From CBIHON01 sp966211965 (GTDB taxonomy: Bacteria > Pseudomonadota > Gammaproteobacteria > Burkholderiales > Burkholderiaceae_D): 64,000 bases of DNA. Of this stretch, positions 43,914 through 52,727 are shown one piece after another (position 1 is the first letter of the stretch; each line of letters starts with the position of its first letter). Position numbers and translations under genes: made by a program. The notes below the pieces were generated by a model. The model did not search any database, was not told where the DNA came from, and saw nothing but the letters and a program-made list of their open reading frames with translations. The stretch covers positions 256,022-320,021 of the forward strand of contig CBIHON010000001.1 of the NCBI GenBank assembly GCA_966211965.1, given 5' to 3'.

Positions 43914-45746
43914 CTAAAACTCTTCCCATTCGCTCCCTGAAACCGGCTTCGCGTTGGCGACTTTGCCGACCTGGGCATTATTATTGTTGGCTGCGATTTT
44001 GCGGGGCGCCGCCTTGCTGACACGTTGCACTGCGGCCGCATTGGGAACCGGCACCATCGGCTGCGCCGCGGCGCCGTCAAGCTTGAATATGCTGACGACT
44101 TGCGTGAGGTTGTCGGTCTGGGTTTGCAGGGATTCGGACGCAGTTGCCGCTGCCTCGACCAATGCCACGTTCTGCTGCGTGACTTCATCCATCTGATTGA
44201 TGGCCTGGTTGATTTGTTCGATGCCCGCTGTTTGTTCCTGGCTCGCAGCGGTAATCTCGCCCATGATGTCGGTCACCCGTTTGACGCTGGCGACAATTTC
44301 ATCCATGGTCGTACCGGCCTGGTCGACCAGCTTGGCGCCGGCATCGACTTTTTCGACCGAGTCGCCGATCAGGGTCTTGATTTCCTTCGCGGCGCCTGCC
44401 GAGCGCTGCGCCAGGTTGCGCACCTCGGCTGCCACCACGGCAAAGCCGCGCCCCTGTTCGCCGGCACGCGCGGCTTCCACCGCCGCATTCAAGGCCAGGA
44501 TATTGGTCTGGAAGGCAATGCCGTCGATCACACCGATGATGTCGACGATCTTTTTCGCCGAGTCATTGATCGATCCCATCGTCTCGACGACTTGCGACAC
44601 GACCGCGCCGCCTTTGAGCGCGATTTCGGATGCCGACTGGGCCAATTGATTTGCCTGACGCGCATTATCGGCATTCTGCTTGACGGTGCCGGTCAGTTCC
44701 TCCATCGAGGAGGCGGTCTTTTCCAGCGAATCGGCCTGTTGTTCGGTGCGCGAAGACAAGTCCATATTGCCCGATGAGATCTGCTCGGAAGCGGCGGCGA
44801 TGGTTTGGGTGCCGTGTCGCACCTGCCCGACTATCCGGGCGAAATCGTCACGCATCGCCTTCACGGCGAAGATCAAACTTGATTTGTCGCGGTCCTTGAC
44901 GTCAATGTCAACGCCAAGGTCGCCGGCCGCGATTTTCCCGACGATGGCATTCACATAGGATGGCTCGCCTCCCAACTGGCTATCAATGCGGCGGTACACG
45001 AAGAGCAACAGCGCGAGCGCGGCAACGAGCGAAAGCGCCAGCAAAGTAGCGGCTATCATGAATGCGTTGCGTGATGCGCTCGCCGCCTGGGTCACCGCAA
45101 TGCCGGTCCTGGCATCGAGCAATTCGAAAAACTCGTCGACCGGCTTCATGATCTTGGCCTTGAACTTGTGATAGTCGTCGCCATGCATGAGTTTGCGCGC
45201 CATCTCCATATCGGGATCGGCCTTCTTGGTGAATTTCCCGCTGCCATCGTCGAACAAGCCTTTGACCGCATTCATGGCGATCACTTCCGTATTCACCAGC
45301 GCATCCGAGTTGGCTTGGGCCTCCTTCAGTTTTGCAAATTCCTGCTCCGAAAAATTTGCCTTCTTCATTAAATCCTGAAGCGAGATCGTCTCGCCGTCAG
45401 CGCGCGGCTTGGCGGTACCGGCCGCGACGAAGTCCCAGTAAATCCGCTCGTAATGAAGCGGACGCGGCTTCTTGCCGTTGCGGATATCGAGGATATCCAT
45501 GTATTGCTGCTCGTATTTTGCATCTCCGGTGACCACGTAGGTACGCGCCAGGCGGGTGAGGTCGTCCGAACTTTGGCGCAACTCGTCGGCGAGAAGATAG
45601 GAGTTGTAGCGGGCATCGGCGGCATCGATCAATTGCGATTGCATGCGGGCGATGTTGAATAAAGAGGCAATAAATAGTACGGATAATATGACGCAAGCAA
45701 TAAAGATGGAAACGAAAAGCTTTTTGAGCGTTAATGCGTTTTTCAT
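43914..45746 (-). CDS. Methyl-accepting chemotaxis protein
   Basis: A 610-residue chemoreceptor. Order: TM1 (about 10-32), a periplasmic four-helix-like domain to about 245, TM2 (about 250-272), HAMP, then the cytoplasmic signalling domain with the highly conserved hairpin tip GIAFQTNILALNAAVEAARAGEQGRGFAVVA. It ends with EWEEF, a C-terminal CheR/CheB-docking pentapeptide. GGGAG lies 5 bases before the ATG at 45744-45746; the longer reading is not supported. The gene points against its neighbours and splits the AAA+ pair from the radical SAM/kinase pair. The ligand is unknown. Confidence 0.94.
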   Translation of the reverse strand: MKNALTLKKLFVSIFIACVILSVLFIASLFNIARMQSQLIDAADARYNSYLLADELRQSSDDLTRLARTYVVTGDAKYEQQYMDILDIRNGKKPRPLHYERIYWDFVAAGTAKPRADGETISLQDLMKKANFSEQEFAKLKEAQANSDALVNTEVIAMNAVKGLFDDGSGKFTKKADPDMEMARKLMHGDDYHKFKAKIMKPVDEFFELLDARTGIAVTQAASASRNAFMIAATLLALSLVAALALLLFVYRRIDSQLGGEPSYVNAIVGKIAAGDLGVDIDVKDRDKSSLIFAVKAMRDDFARIVGQVRHGTQTIAAASEQISSGNMDLSSRTEQQADSLEKTASSMEELTGTVKQNADNARQANQLAQSASEIALKGGAVVSQVVETMGSINDSAKKIVDIIGVIDGIAFQTNILALNAAVEAARAGEQGRGFAVVAAEVRNLAQRSAGAAKEIKTLIGDSVEKVDAGAKLVDQAGTTMDEIVASVKRVTDIMGEITAASQEQTAGIEQINQAINQMDEVTQQNVALVEAAATASESLQTQTDNLTQVVSIFKLDGAAAQPMVPVPNAAAVQRVSKAAPRKIAANNNNAQVGKVANAKPVSGSEWEEF

Positions 45747-45944
45747 GTTGCTCCCTGTGGTGATATTTTGGGAATCACTGTCTTTTGTACAACACCGTCC
45801 TGAATATGCCGCAGACATAACAATGCAACATAAATATTTTGATGTAAAGAAATTGAACGATCTGTGTGCGGGGCGGACCTCCGCCCAAAAGGCTGGTTCA
45901 TGTATTTCCATCGACTGCCCGCCAGGGATTAATATGTCGTGCAT

Positions 45945-46601
45945 ATGAAAATCGCAATCAACAAAGCCCACTTCCCGGTCACAGTGCTCGGCCCCGGCCG
46001 GCGCATCGGCATCTGGGTGCAAGGCTGCAGCATCGGCTGCAAAGGCTGCGTTTCGCAAGACACCTGGCCGCGCGATCCTGGCCGTGAAATGACGGTGGCC
46101 AAGCTGATCGCCTGGTGCAAGCAAACCAGCGCCGGCGCTTTCGACGGCGTGACGATTTCCGGCGGCGAACCGTTTGAGCAGCCCAAGGCGCTGGATGCAT
46201 TGCTCGATGGCTTGCACCATTGGCGCGCCAGCGGCGGGCCGGATTTCGACATCCTGTGCTACAGCGGCTATCCGCTGGCGACGCTGCAGAAAAAGCATGC
46301 GCGCCTGCTCGCCAAACTCGATGCACTGATTCCGGAACCCTTCATCGATGCCAAGCCGATCACCCATCTCTGGCGCGGCTCGTCCAATCAATCGCTGGTG
46401 CTGCTTTCGGATCGCGGCCGCGCGCGCTATGCCGAATTCGTTGATGCGCCCATAGACGGCACAGCCAAGCGCATCCAGGCCATGGTCGATGGCGAACGGG
46501 TCTGGTACGTCGGCATTCCCGGACGCGGCGACATGGCGGCGCTGGAAGCCTCATGCAAGGAACGCGGCGTGGAATTTGGCCAGGTCTCCTGGAGGCAGTA
46601 G
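45945..46601 (+). CDS. Radical SAM activase-like protein (4Fe-4S single cluster)
   Basis: A 218-residue member of the NrdG/pyruvate formate-lyase-activase-like radical SAM group. The cluster motif is CSIGCKGC (Cys28, Cys32, Cys35), followed by the SAM-binding TISGGEPFEQP block. No glycyl-radical enzyme lies nearby, so it is not a normal NrdG. The ATG at 45945 is chosen; a GTG at 45939 is possible. It is followed directly by the kinase gene, whose ribosome site GGAGG lies inside this gene's end. This coupling suggests that radical chemistry acts with the kinase (inference). Confidence 0.88.
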   Translation: MKIAINKAHFPVTVLGPGRRIGIWVQGCSIGCKGCVSQDTWPRDPGREMTVAKLIAWCKQTSAGAFDGVTISGGEPFEQPKALDALLDGLHHWRASGGPDFDILCYSGYPLATLQKKHARLLAKLDALIPEPFIDAKPITHLWRGSSNQSLVLLSDRGRARYAEFVDAPIDGTAKRIQAMVDGERVWYVGIPGRGDMAALEASCKERGVEFGQVSWRQ

Positions 46602-48956
46602 GTGAGCGCGGATTACATTCGCCGCTGTCCGGCCTGCGGCGCCGAGAACGCGCCGCAGGTCATGCGCTGCGCCTGCGGCGCCTTGCTGGCCGGGGTCGAT
46701 CTGGTCAGCAAGCAAGCGGAACCGGTTGCCGCGAGTCCGGCGGCCCCCTCCGAACCCATCGCCGCCGGCGCGATCTGTCCTTACGAAGACTGCGGCCAAG
46801 CCAATCCGCCCGGCGGCGACGCCTGCCTGTACTGCAACCGCCCGCTGGCCGATACAGCGCTGTCGCGCCCGGCCCAATTGCAAAGCCTGGTCAGCCTGCC
46901 GGCCGCGCTCAAGAATCAATACCGCATCGTCAAACCATTGCCGGTCCAGGGCGGCGAAGCGGAACTGCTGCTGGTCGAGGATTTTTCCGGCGGGCCGGAG
47001 CGCGTGGCAAAGATTTACCGCCACGGCCTCCAGCCACGGCCCGACGTACAGGAACGCATCGCCCGCATCGACCCCGCGCATCGGGTTGAGGTGCTGGCCT
47101 TCGGCGTGTCGGACGGACATGCCTATGAGCTGATGGAATTCTGCGCGCACGGTTCGCTGCGCCAATACATGAACGGCCCGCTCGCGACGGGCCTGCTGCT
47201 GGTGCTGGTGCGCGAGATCGCCTCCGCGCTGGCCGGGGTGCATGCGGCCGGCCTGCTGCATCGCGACCTCAAGCCGGAAAACATCCTGGTGCGCAGCGGC
47301 CAGCCGCTCGACCTGGTGCTGACCGACTTCGGCATCGCTTCCGTACTCGATGCAACGCAGCGCTTCACCGGCACCGCGCGCACCCTGCCTTACGCCTCCC
47401 CGGAAAGCCTGTCCGGCGTGATCGACACCAAGGCCGATTACTGGGCGCTGGGCATGATCATCCTGGAATGCACGCTGGGCAAGCATCCGTTCAGCGGGCT
47501 GTCGGAAGCGGTGATCCTGCACCACCTCACCACGCGCAACATCGATCTCAGCGGCGTGACCGACCGCAAGATGCGCAAGCTGTTGCGCGGCCTGTTGCTG
47601 CGCGATCCGAAAACGCGCTGGGGCATCGATGAAATCACGCGCTGGCTGGCTGACGATCCCAGCCTGGCGGAGCCGGCGGAACAGGGCGTGGGCAGCGGCT
47701 TTCGCGAACCCTACCACGCCGGCAAGGAAATCTGCCACACGACCGAACAACTGGCTGTGGCGCTCGCGCGCAACTGGCGCGAAGGCGTGGCCGACATCGC
47801 CAACGGCCTGCTGCTGTCCTGGTTCCGTGACGTGCAAAAAGACCAGAACGCGGTGCGCCTGCTGCTCGAAATGCGGCAGGACAGCCGGATGTCGGTCGAC
47901 CTGCAATTGCTCAAATTGATCCTGCATCTTGCGCCCGGCATCCCGCCTGTGTGGCGTGGCGAAACGGTTGAATTGCCGGCCATCCTGGCGCGCGCCAACC
48001 AAGCCTTGAAAGGCGATGCCGAAGCCGCTGCCTGGCTCGATCGCCTGTATCGGTACCGGGTGCTGGAAGCGTATGCCGAAGCCGGCAACCAAGCATGCGC
48101 CAGCATCGTGCAGAAATGGAACCGGGCCTGCGACCAGTTCGACGCGGCTTGGGATGAGGGGCTTGCGCTGATCAAGGCAAAAGCGCCGGCGCGCGGCCCC
48201 GGCGAGTACGTGAATTTCGATCAACTGGTCTATGGCAAGCATGATTGGGATCGGCCGAAGATGGCGGACATGCACGCGCGGCTGCTGGCGATTGCCTACG
48301 ATCCGCAATGGGCGGAACGCCTGCGCCAGCGCTTGAGCGCGGAAATGGCGGGCCTGGTGGCGCACTGCCCGTGGCTGGTCGATCTGGGCGACACCCAATC
48401 GCTGGATGCAGCCGCGCTATTGGTGCTCGAATCGCTGATGCCGGAAGCGAAAAAAGCGGCCGAGCGGCAGAGCAAGGCCGAGGACGGGCAACGCGAGAAC
48501 GAAAACCGGGAAAGCGCGGCAGTGAAGGGCGAACTCCAGGCCGCGCTTGCGGCCATCCGCGGTGCGGCCGAGAGTAGCATGCCGATACCGCTGGATTGCG
48601 CCGAACTCAGGGCCAGCCTGGATCTTTACTTCATCCTGCTGGCGCGGATCAAGGCTTCCGGACGTTCCGACCTGGAATGGCAGGAAATCCGCAGAGCCGC
48701 GATCCGCCCCGAGCGCGTGGCAACGCAAATGCTGGCGCTGAACGACGAGCTGGCCGAACATCGCGCTGAAAATGCCGGCTGGCTGAGTCCGCCAGCCTTG
48801 GGTTTCGCGGCGCTGCTGATGATATTGCTGCCGGCTTTTTTGGGCCGGCAAATCGTCTACCTGCTGGGGGCGATTGCAGCCGGATTGCTGACGTGGCGCT
48901 TGCAGCCTTCCTTTTCGATGATGCGCCGGATCAAGGAATTAGCGGACAGGCTTTAG
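46602..48956 (+). CDS. Zinc-ribbon Ser/Thr protein kinase with C-terminal membrane segments
   Basis: A 784-residue protein. It begins with two zinc ribbons (CPACGAENAP-CACG, residues about 7-26, and CPYEDCGQANPPGGDACLYC, about 63-84). A Hanks-type kinase domain (about 107-360) follows, with the lysine in RVAKIYRHG, HRDLKPENILV (about 219) and DFGIAS (about 241). A long helical region and hydrophobic segments (about 728-765, GFAALLMILLPAFLG) come last. The start is GTG at 46602 with GGAGG 6 bases upstream, directly after the radical SAM stop. It is likely membrane-anchored. The substrate is unknown; the AAA+ and uncharacterised proteins upstream are candidates. Confidence 0.9.
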   Translation: MSADYIRRCPACGAENAPQVMRCACGALLAGVDLVSKQAEPVAASPAAPSEPIAAGAICPYEDCGQANPPGGDACLYCNRPLADTALSRPAQLQSLVSLPAALKNQYRIVKPLPVQGGEAELLLVEDFSGGPERVAKIYRHGLQPRPDVQERIARIDPAHRVEVLAFGVSDGHAYELMEFCAHGSLRQYMNGPLATGLLLVLVREIASALAGVHAAGLLHRDLKPENILVRSGQPLDLVLTDFGIASVLDATQRFTGTARTLPYASPESLSGVIDTKADYWALGMIILECTLGKHPFSGLSEAVILHHLTTRNIDLSGVTDRKMRKLLRGLLLRDPKTRWGIDEITRWLADDPSLAEPAEQGVGSGFREPYHAGKEICHTTEQLAVALARNWREGVADIANGLLLSWFRDVQKDQNAVRLLLEMRQDSRMSVDLQLLKLILHLAPGIPPVWRGETVELPAILARANQALKGDAEAAAWLDRLYRYRVLEAYAEAGNQACASIVQKWNRACDQFDAAWDEGLALIKAKAPARGPGEYVNFDQLVYGKHDWDRPKMADMHARLLAIAYDPQWAERLRQRLSAEMAGLVAHCPWLVDLGDTQSLDAAALLVLESLMPEAKKAAERQSKAEDGQRENENRESAAVKGELQAALAAIRGAAESSMPIPLDCAELRASLDLYFILLARIKASGRSDLEWQEIRRAAIRPERVATQMLALNDELAEHRAENAGWLSPPALGFAALLMILLPAFLGRQIVYLLGAIAAGLLTWRLQPSFSMMRRIKELADRL

Positions 48957-49119
48957 TATTTGTCATCCTGCCCGAAGCTCGCCACATGCCGTTCCGATGA
49001 AGAACCCGGATGAATTGGAATAAATATTTTTCAAACCTGCGAATCCATCGTGCTTCTCCGATCCTCTTAGCTGGGGAGGATGTCCTCGACAACCATCAAC
49101 AACCAGTAAGGAGCATGAA

Positions 49120-49323
49120 ATGCTATACGTGAAAAATGTCCCGGTATGGGAACGCCTGTTGCGCGCCATCGTTGCTATGGCCTTGGCGGCATATGCCGTA
49201 CTCAATTTTGGCGGCGCCATGAGCTGGCTCCTGCTTGCCAGCGCAGCCAGCCTTGTCCTGACCGGCGTCTTCGGCTTTTGCCCCGCATGCGCCATGGTCG
49301 GCCGGCGCCTGGACAAGCGCTAA
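49120..49323 (+). CDS. DUF2892 small membrane protein (YgaP-like membrane part)
   Basis: A 67-residue protein with two hydrophobic helices and a C-terminal CxxC pair (GFCPACAMVG), matching DUF2892. AAGGAG lies upstream of the ATG. It shares a TAATG junction with a sigma factor gene, so both are translated together. It may act as a membrane redox sensor for the sigma factor; this is inferred from context. Confidence 0.85.
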   Translation: MLYVKNVPVWERLLRAIVAMALAAYAVLNFGGAMSWLLLASAASLVLTGVFGFCPACAMVGRRLDKR

Positions 49324-49844
49324 TGGCACTCGACGAGCGCTATACGCCGCTGCTGCAAGCGGCGCACCTGGGCGACCCGGCCGCGCTGGACGATCTGCTG
49401 CGCGTGTGCCAGCCCGACATCCGGCGCTATGCGCAGCGGCATTGCATGGTCAGCGATGTCGATGATGCCGTGCAGGAAGCCATGCTGGTGCTGGCGCGGC
49501 GGCTGGCATCGCTGCGATCCCTGGCGGCCTTTTCCGGATGGCTGTTCCAGGTGGTGCAGCGCGAGTGCCGGCGGCTGGGGCGATACGCCTTGCGCTACGA
49601 TTCCTACGACGAAGAAAAGCTGGAGAACTGGCTGGCAACGCATACCAACGAGACCCTGCGCCTGGAATTGGCCGGCGCGCTGGAAGCGCTGCCGGCGCAT
49701 TATCGCGAGATCATCCTGATGCGCGATTTCAACGAGATGACCATCTCCGAAATGGCAGCGGCTCTCATGTTGACCCCGGCTGCGGTGAAGAGCCGGCTGC
49801 ATCGGGCGCGGCAATTGACACGGGAGTATTTGCTGGGCGTTTGA
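49323..49844 (+). CDS. ECF-type RNA polymerase sigma factor
   Basis: A 173-residue sigma-70 family factor. Region 2 is in DIRRYAQRHCMVSDVDDAVQEAMLVLARRLASL and region 4 in LPAHYREIILMRDFNEMTISEMAAALMLTPAAVKSRLHRARQLTREYL. The ATG at 49323 overlaps the DUF2892 stop by one base, which also excludes the longer reading. No classical anti-sigma gene follows; the upstream DUF2892 protein with its CxxC pair may act in its place (inference). Confidence 0.92.
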   Translation: MALDERYTPLLQAAHLGDPAALDDLLRVCQPDIRRYAQRHCMVSDVDDAVQEAMLVLARRLASLRSLAAFSGWLFQVVQRECRRLGRYALRYDSYDEEKLENWLATHTNETLRLELAGALEALPAHYREIILMRDFNEMTISEMAAALMLTPAAVKSRLHRARQLTREYLLGV

Positions 49845-49956
49845 ATCATCGGATGCATGATCGATCTCGTTCATCCTCCCGCAGCACGGGAGCGCGTACC
49901 ATCTTGAAACCAAGAACCATTGTGGCCTCGGCGACAAGGCTTTACCGAGCAGCGAC

Positions 49957-51789
49957 TCATGCACTTGCAGGCAGGCACAAGTGGAAGTGAAGCAGGGCGC
50001 GGAGCTTGGCGGGATTTATCGGCTTCGGAAACACATGAATATCCTTTTCAGACCTGACCGATGTGGGAACCAGAGAAACATTGCCGGTCATGATCGCTGC
50101 CGGAATATCCATCCCGAAGCGCGCGCGAATACATTGGATGCTGTCGAGTCCGTTGAATAAAGGCGCAAATTGAAAATCCACCAGGAGGAATTTCGGTGCA
50201 GTCGCAAGGGTTTCCACGACTTGGGTGAGCGCTTCCCTTGTGGTCGCAGTGACTACTTCCGCGTTCCAATCCTGCAGCAGCGTTTTGACGGCGCTGACAA
50301 CGGACGCATCGTCGTCCACAACCAAAATCAATTGCCCTGCAAGTGACAGGCCCAGATCTTTCTTTATAGCGGGCGCCGCATCAAATTCCGCCATTTCCGA
50401 ATATGGAAGGCGCAAGCTAAACACAGTGCCGCGATTGACCTGGGACCGGACGTCGGTAGCATGATTGAGCAGCAAGCTCATGCGTTTTACTATGCCAAGT
50501 CCAAGTCCGATCCCTTCGCTCTGCTTGAGCGGATGCGATGCCGGGGACCGGCATTGATAAAAATCTTCGAAAATGTAAGGAAGTTCGTCAGCAGAAATGC
50601 CGGAGCCGGTATCGAACACCTGGATTCTGGCGATTCCCTGCTGCGCCGGCGCTCGACATGCAACCAGAATGCCCCCATGCTCCGTGTACTTTATGGCGTT
50701 CGAAATGAGATTGCGCAAGATCCGCTCGAACAAGACCTTGTCTGTGAGCAGCGCGCAATGCGGACCGCGGAAGCGCAGCTGCAAACCTTTCGCATCGCTT
50801 AAGGGTTTGAATTCCGCCTCCAGCTTTTCAAACAAGGAGAGGAGCGGCACCGCTTCGATCGTAACGGGGATTTGACCGCTTTCCAGTTTTGAGACATTCA
50901 AGACATCTTCAAAAAAAGATCCCAGGGATTCAAGCGCCTTTTCCATCTGGCGCAATGTGGATTGCACGTTCTCTTGTTTTACATTGAGTTGCAATGAGCC
51001 CTGCAGCAAGGACAACACCTGCAACGGCTGGCGCAGGTCATGACTGGCCGCCGTAAAGAAGCGCGACTTTGCCTGGCTTGCGGTCTCGACCTGATGCTTG
51101 GCCAGCATGAGTTCTTTGTTTTTGTCCTGCAATGCGCAAGCCAGTTCTTCGCTCACATAGCGCGCATAGAGTGCATCGAAACTTCGCTTGCTTTGCTGCA
51201 CCATTAAAAAGAAGGATCCGCAAAAAAACAAGGTCACCATTGCCACGATGACGTAATCGGACTCGCTGCCGCGGTGGAAATGCAAGCCCGCTATCGTCAG
51301 GTACATCGGGAGTACCAATGAACAGGCAAACTTGATGTCATCCCGTGAATAGTGTCCCATCAAGAACATGAAGCCGATCATCATGATTAGAAAGAGATGC
51401 TCTCGCGGAAAACCAAAAGCGAACGCGTAGTAGGCATAGCACCAAAACAGCGTATTGAAGCCAGCAATGCAATGCGTAAAATATACCCAGCGATTGACCT
51501 GGTGAATGGGCACGCCGTGACGCTTGGTATACAGCGAGCCCCATAGTTCGAGTGCATTGTGTACTCCGATGAACAGGGCGAGCCACACGATCAAATGCAG
51601 GCGATTGGCATAGTTCCATGCCATCACGACAATCAGGCATTCGGCAGCGACTTGCACGATGAACTGGGTCTGGACCAGTGCCAGAAACTGGCGGACGGTT
51701 TCGGCGCGAGCCTTGGTTTTCAGTATTTGCTGCGTATTGGGCTGCAACAACTCTTCCGCCAAGGGAGCGGGATTGTATGAGTGGTTCAT
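49957..51789 (-). CDS. Hybrid histidine kinase with membrane sensor and C-terminal receiver
   Basis: A 610-residue hybrid kinase. Multiple TM helices fill about residues 40-200, then a coiled coil, phospho-His250 in FTAASHDLRQPLQVL, a HATPase domain (NLISNAIKYTEHGG; FDTGSGISADELPYIFEDFYQ) and a C-terminal receiver domain (LILVVDDDASVV ... FLLVDFQFAP). It overlaps the upstream regulator gene by ATGA. The pair sits next to a large secreted polysaccharide-related protein transcribed divergently, which it may control. The signal is unknown. Confidence 0.92.
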   Translation of the reverse strand: MNHSYNPAPLAEELLQPNTQQILKTKARAETVRQFLALVQTQFIVQVAAECLIVVMAWNYANRLHLIVWLALFIGVHNALELWGSLYTKRHGVPIHQVNRWVYFTHCIAGFNTLFWCYAYYAFAFGFPREHLFLIMMIGFMFLMGHYSRDDIKFACSLVLPMYLTIAGLHFHRGSESDYVIVAMVTLFFCGSFFLMVQQSKRSFDALYARYVSEELACALQDKNKELMLAKHQVETASQAKSRFFTAASHDLRQPLQVLSLLQGSLQLNVKQENVQSTLRQMEKALESLGSFFEDVLNVSKLESGQIPVTIEAVPLLSLFEKLEAEFKPLSDAKGLQLRFRGPHCALLTDKVLFERILRNLISNAIKYTEHGGILVACRAPAQQGIARIQVFDTGSGISADELPYIFEDFYQCRSPASHPLKQSEGIGLGLGIVKRMSLLLNHATDVRSQVNRGTVFSLRLPYSEMAEFDAAPAIKKDLGLSLAGQLILVVDDDASVVSAVKTLLQDWNAEVVTATTREALTQVVETLATAPKFLLVDFQFAPLFNGLDSIQCIRARFGMDIPAAIMTGNVSLVPTSVRSEKDIHVFPKPINPAKLRALLHFHLCLPASA

Positions 51790-52424
51790 ATCAAGATATC
51801 CGATTGCATGGCATCGCGTAAAAATCTGGAAGCGGCCTGGGTGCGGTTGGTGACATCCAGTTTCTTCATGATGTGCGCCACATGCACCCTGATGGTGTTT
51901 TCAGAAACATCAAGCTGCTCGGCGATGCGTTTATTGGAATGGCCTAAGGCAAGAAAAGGCAAAATCTCTTTTTCGCGCGGCGTCAGGTCGGGTTCGATGG
52001 CATCGTTTTTTTGCGAACGATTACTTACCTCGGCGCGCAATCCAAAGATCTCTGGCGGAATATATGTTCCCCCTGCCAGCACGAGCGCCATGGCTTGCCG
52101 CAGGACCGTGAGTTCCGCACTTTTGATGACAAACCCGGCCGCGCCGAATTCTATTACCTGTTTGATTTCCGCCGGATCGGTATTGCCCGACAGAATTAGT
52201 ATTGGTGTCGCCGGGGCGGCGGCGCGTAGTCGGCACAGTCCCTGTGTCCCGCTACTGTCCGGTAATTTCAAGTCAAGCAAGATTAAATCGATATCGGGAT
52301 GCCCTTCGATATGTTCCAAGCTTTGCCGCAAGGAATTTGCCAGCAGGCAATGACTTTCTTTTCCCATCTCTGCTTCAAGCGCCTTCAAGACGAGCGGGTG
52401 GTCATCCACAATTAAATATTTCAT
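51786..52424 (-). CDS. LuxR/NarL-type response regulator
   Basis: A 212-residue regulator. The receiver has Asp51 in LILLDLKLPDSSG and VDDHP at the N-terminus. The C-terminal helix-turn-helix is in LTPREKEILPFLALGHSNKRIAEQLDVSENTIRVHVAHIMKKL. It is translationally coupled to the hybrid kinase downstream, and both are divergent from the large secreted protein gene. Confidence 0.93.
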   Translation of the reverse strand: MKYLIVDDHPLVLKALEAEMGKESHCLLANSLRQSLEHIEGHPDIDLILLDLKLPDSSGTQGLCRLRAAAPATPILILSGNTDPAEIKQVIEFGAAGFVIKSAELTVLRQAMALVLAGGTYIPPEIFGLRAEVSNRSQKNDAIEPDLTPREKEILPFLALGHSNKRIAEQLDVSENTIRVHVAHIMKKLDVTNRTQAASRFLRDAMQSDILI

Positions 52425-52727
52425 AAATTTCTTGCTGAAGAAAAAACGGAGGAGGCCTCAAAGCCCGTAGTCCATTTGAACTACTTGCTTCAGGCATCTA
52501 GTCTCGACGGGTAATATTTTTACAACAGTTACTAAGTTATAGTCTTTGCAACAAATTATGCCAAATGGCAGTTTGTTCACATGGATTACACATGATCCAA
52601 GGAAAGCGTTATTGTCCCTCCATATGCTTGGTATATTGCAGAAAAAACAAATCATATTGTTAATTCTTGTAAAAAACATCAAAAATATGGACAACTATTT
52701 AATTTCTGTAATTTCGGGAGAGTATTA
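52425..52727. other. AT-rich divergent promoter region
   Basis: About 303 bases between the LuxR-type regulator and the secreted PcRGLX-like gene, clearly richer in A+T than its neighbours. An imperfect inverted repeat, AACAAA ... TTTGTT (about 52550-52577), could be an operator. GGGAGAG lies just before the ATG of the secreted protein gene. I could not assign definite -35/-10 boxes. Confidence 0.5.

Noticed and set aside
46551..48398. A 615-codon reverse open frame across the kinase gene
   Set aside because: Shadow of the kinase reading frame; the plus-strand frame has full kinase motifs and zinc ribbons.
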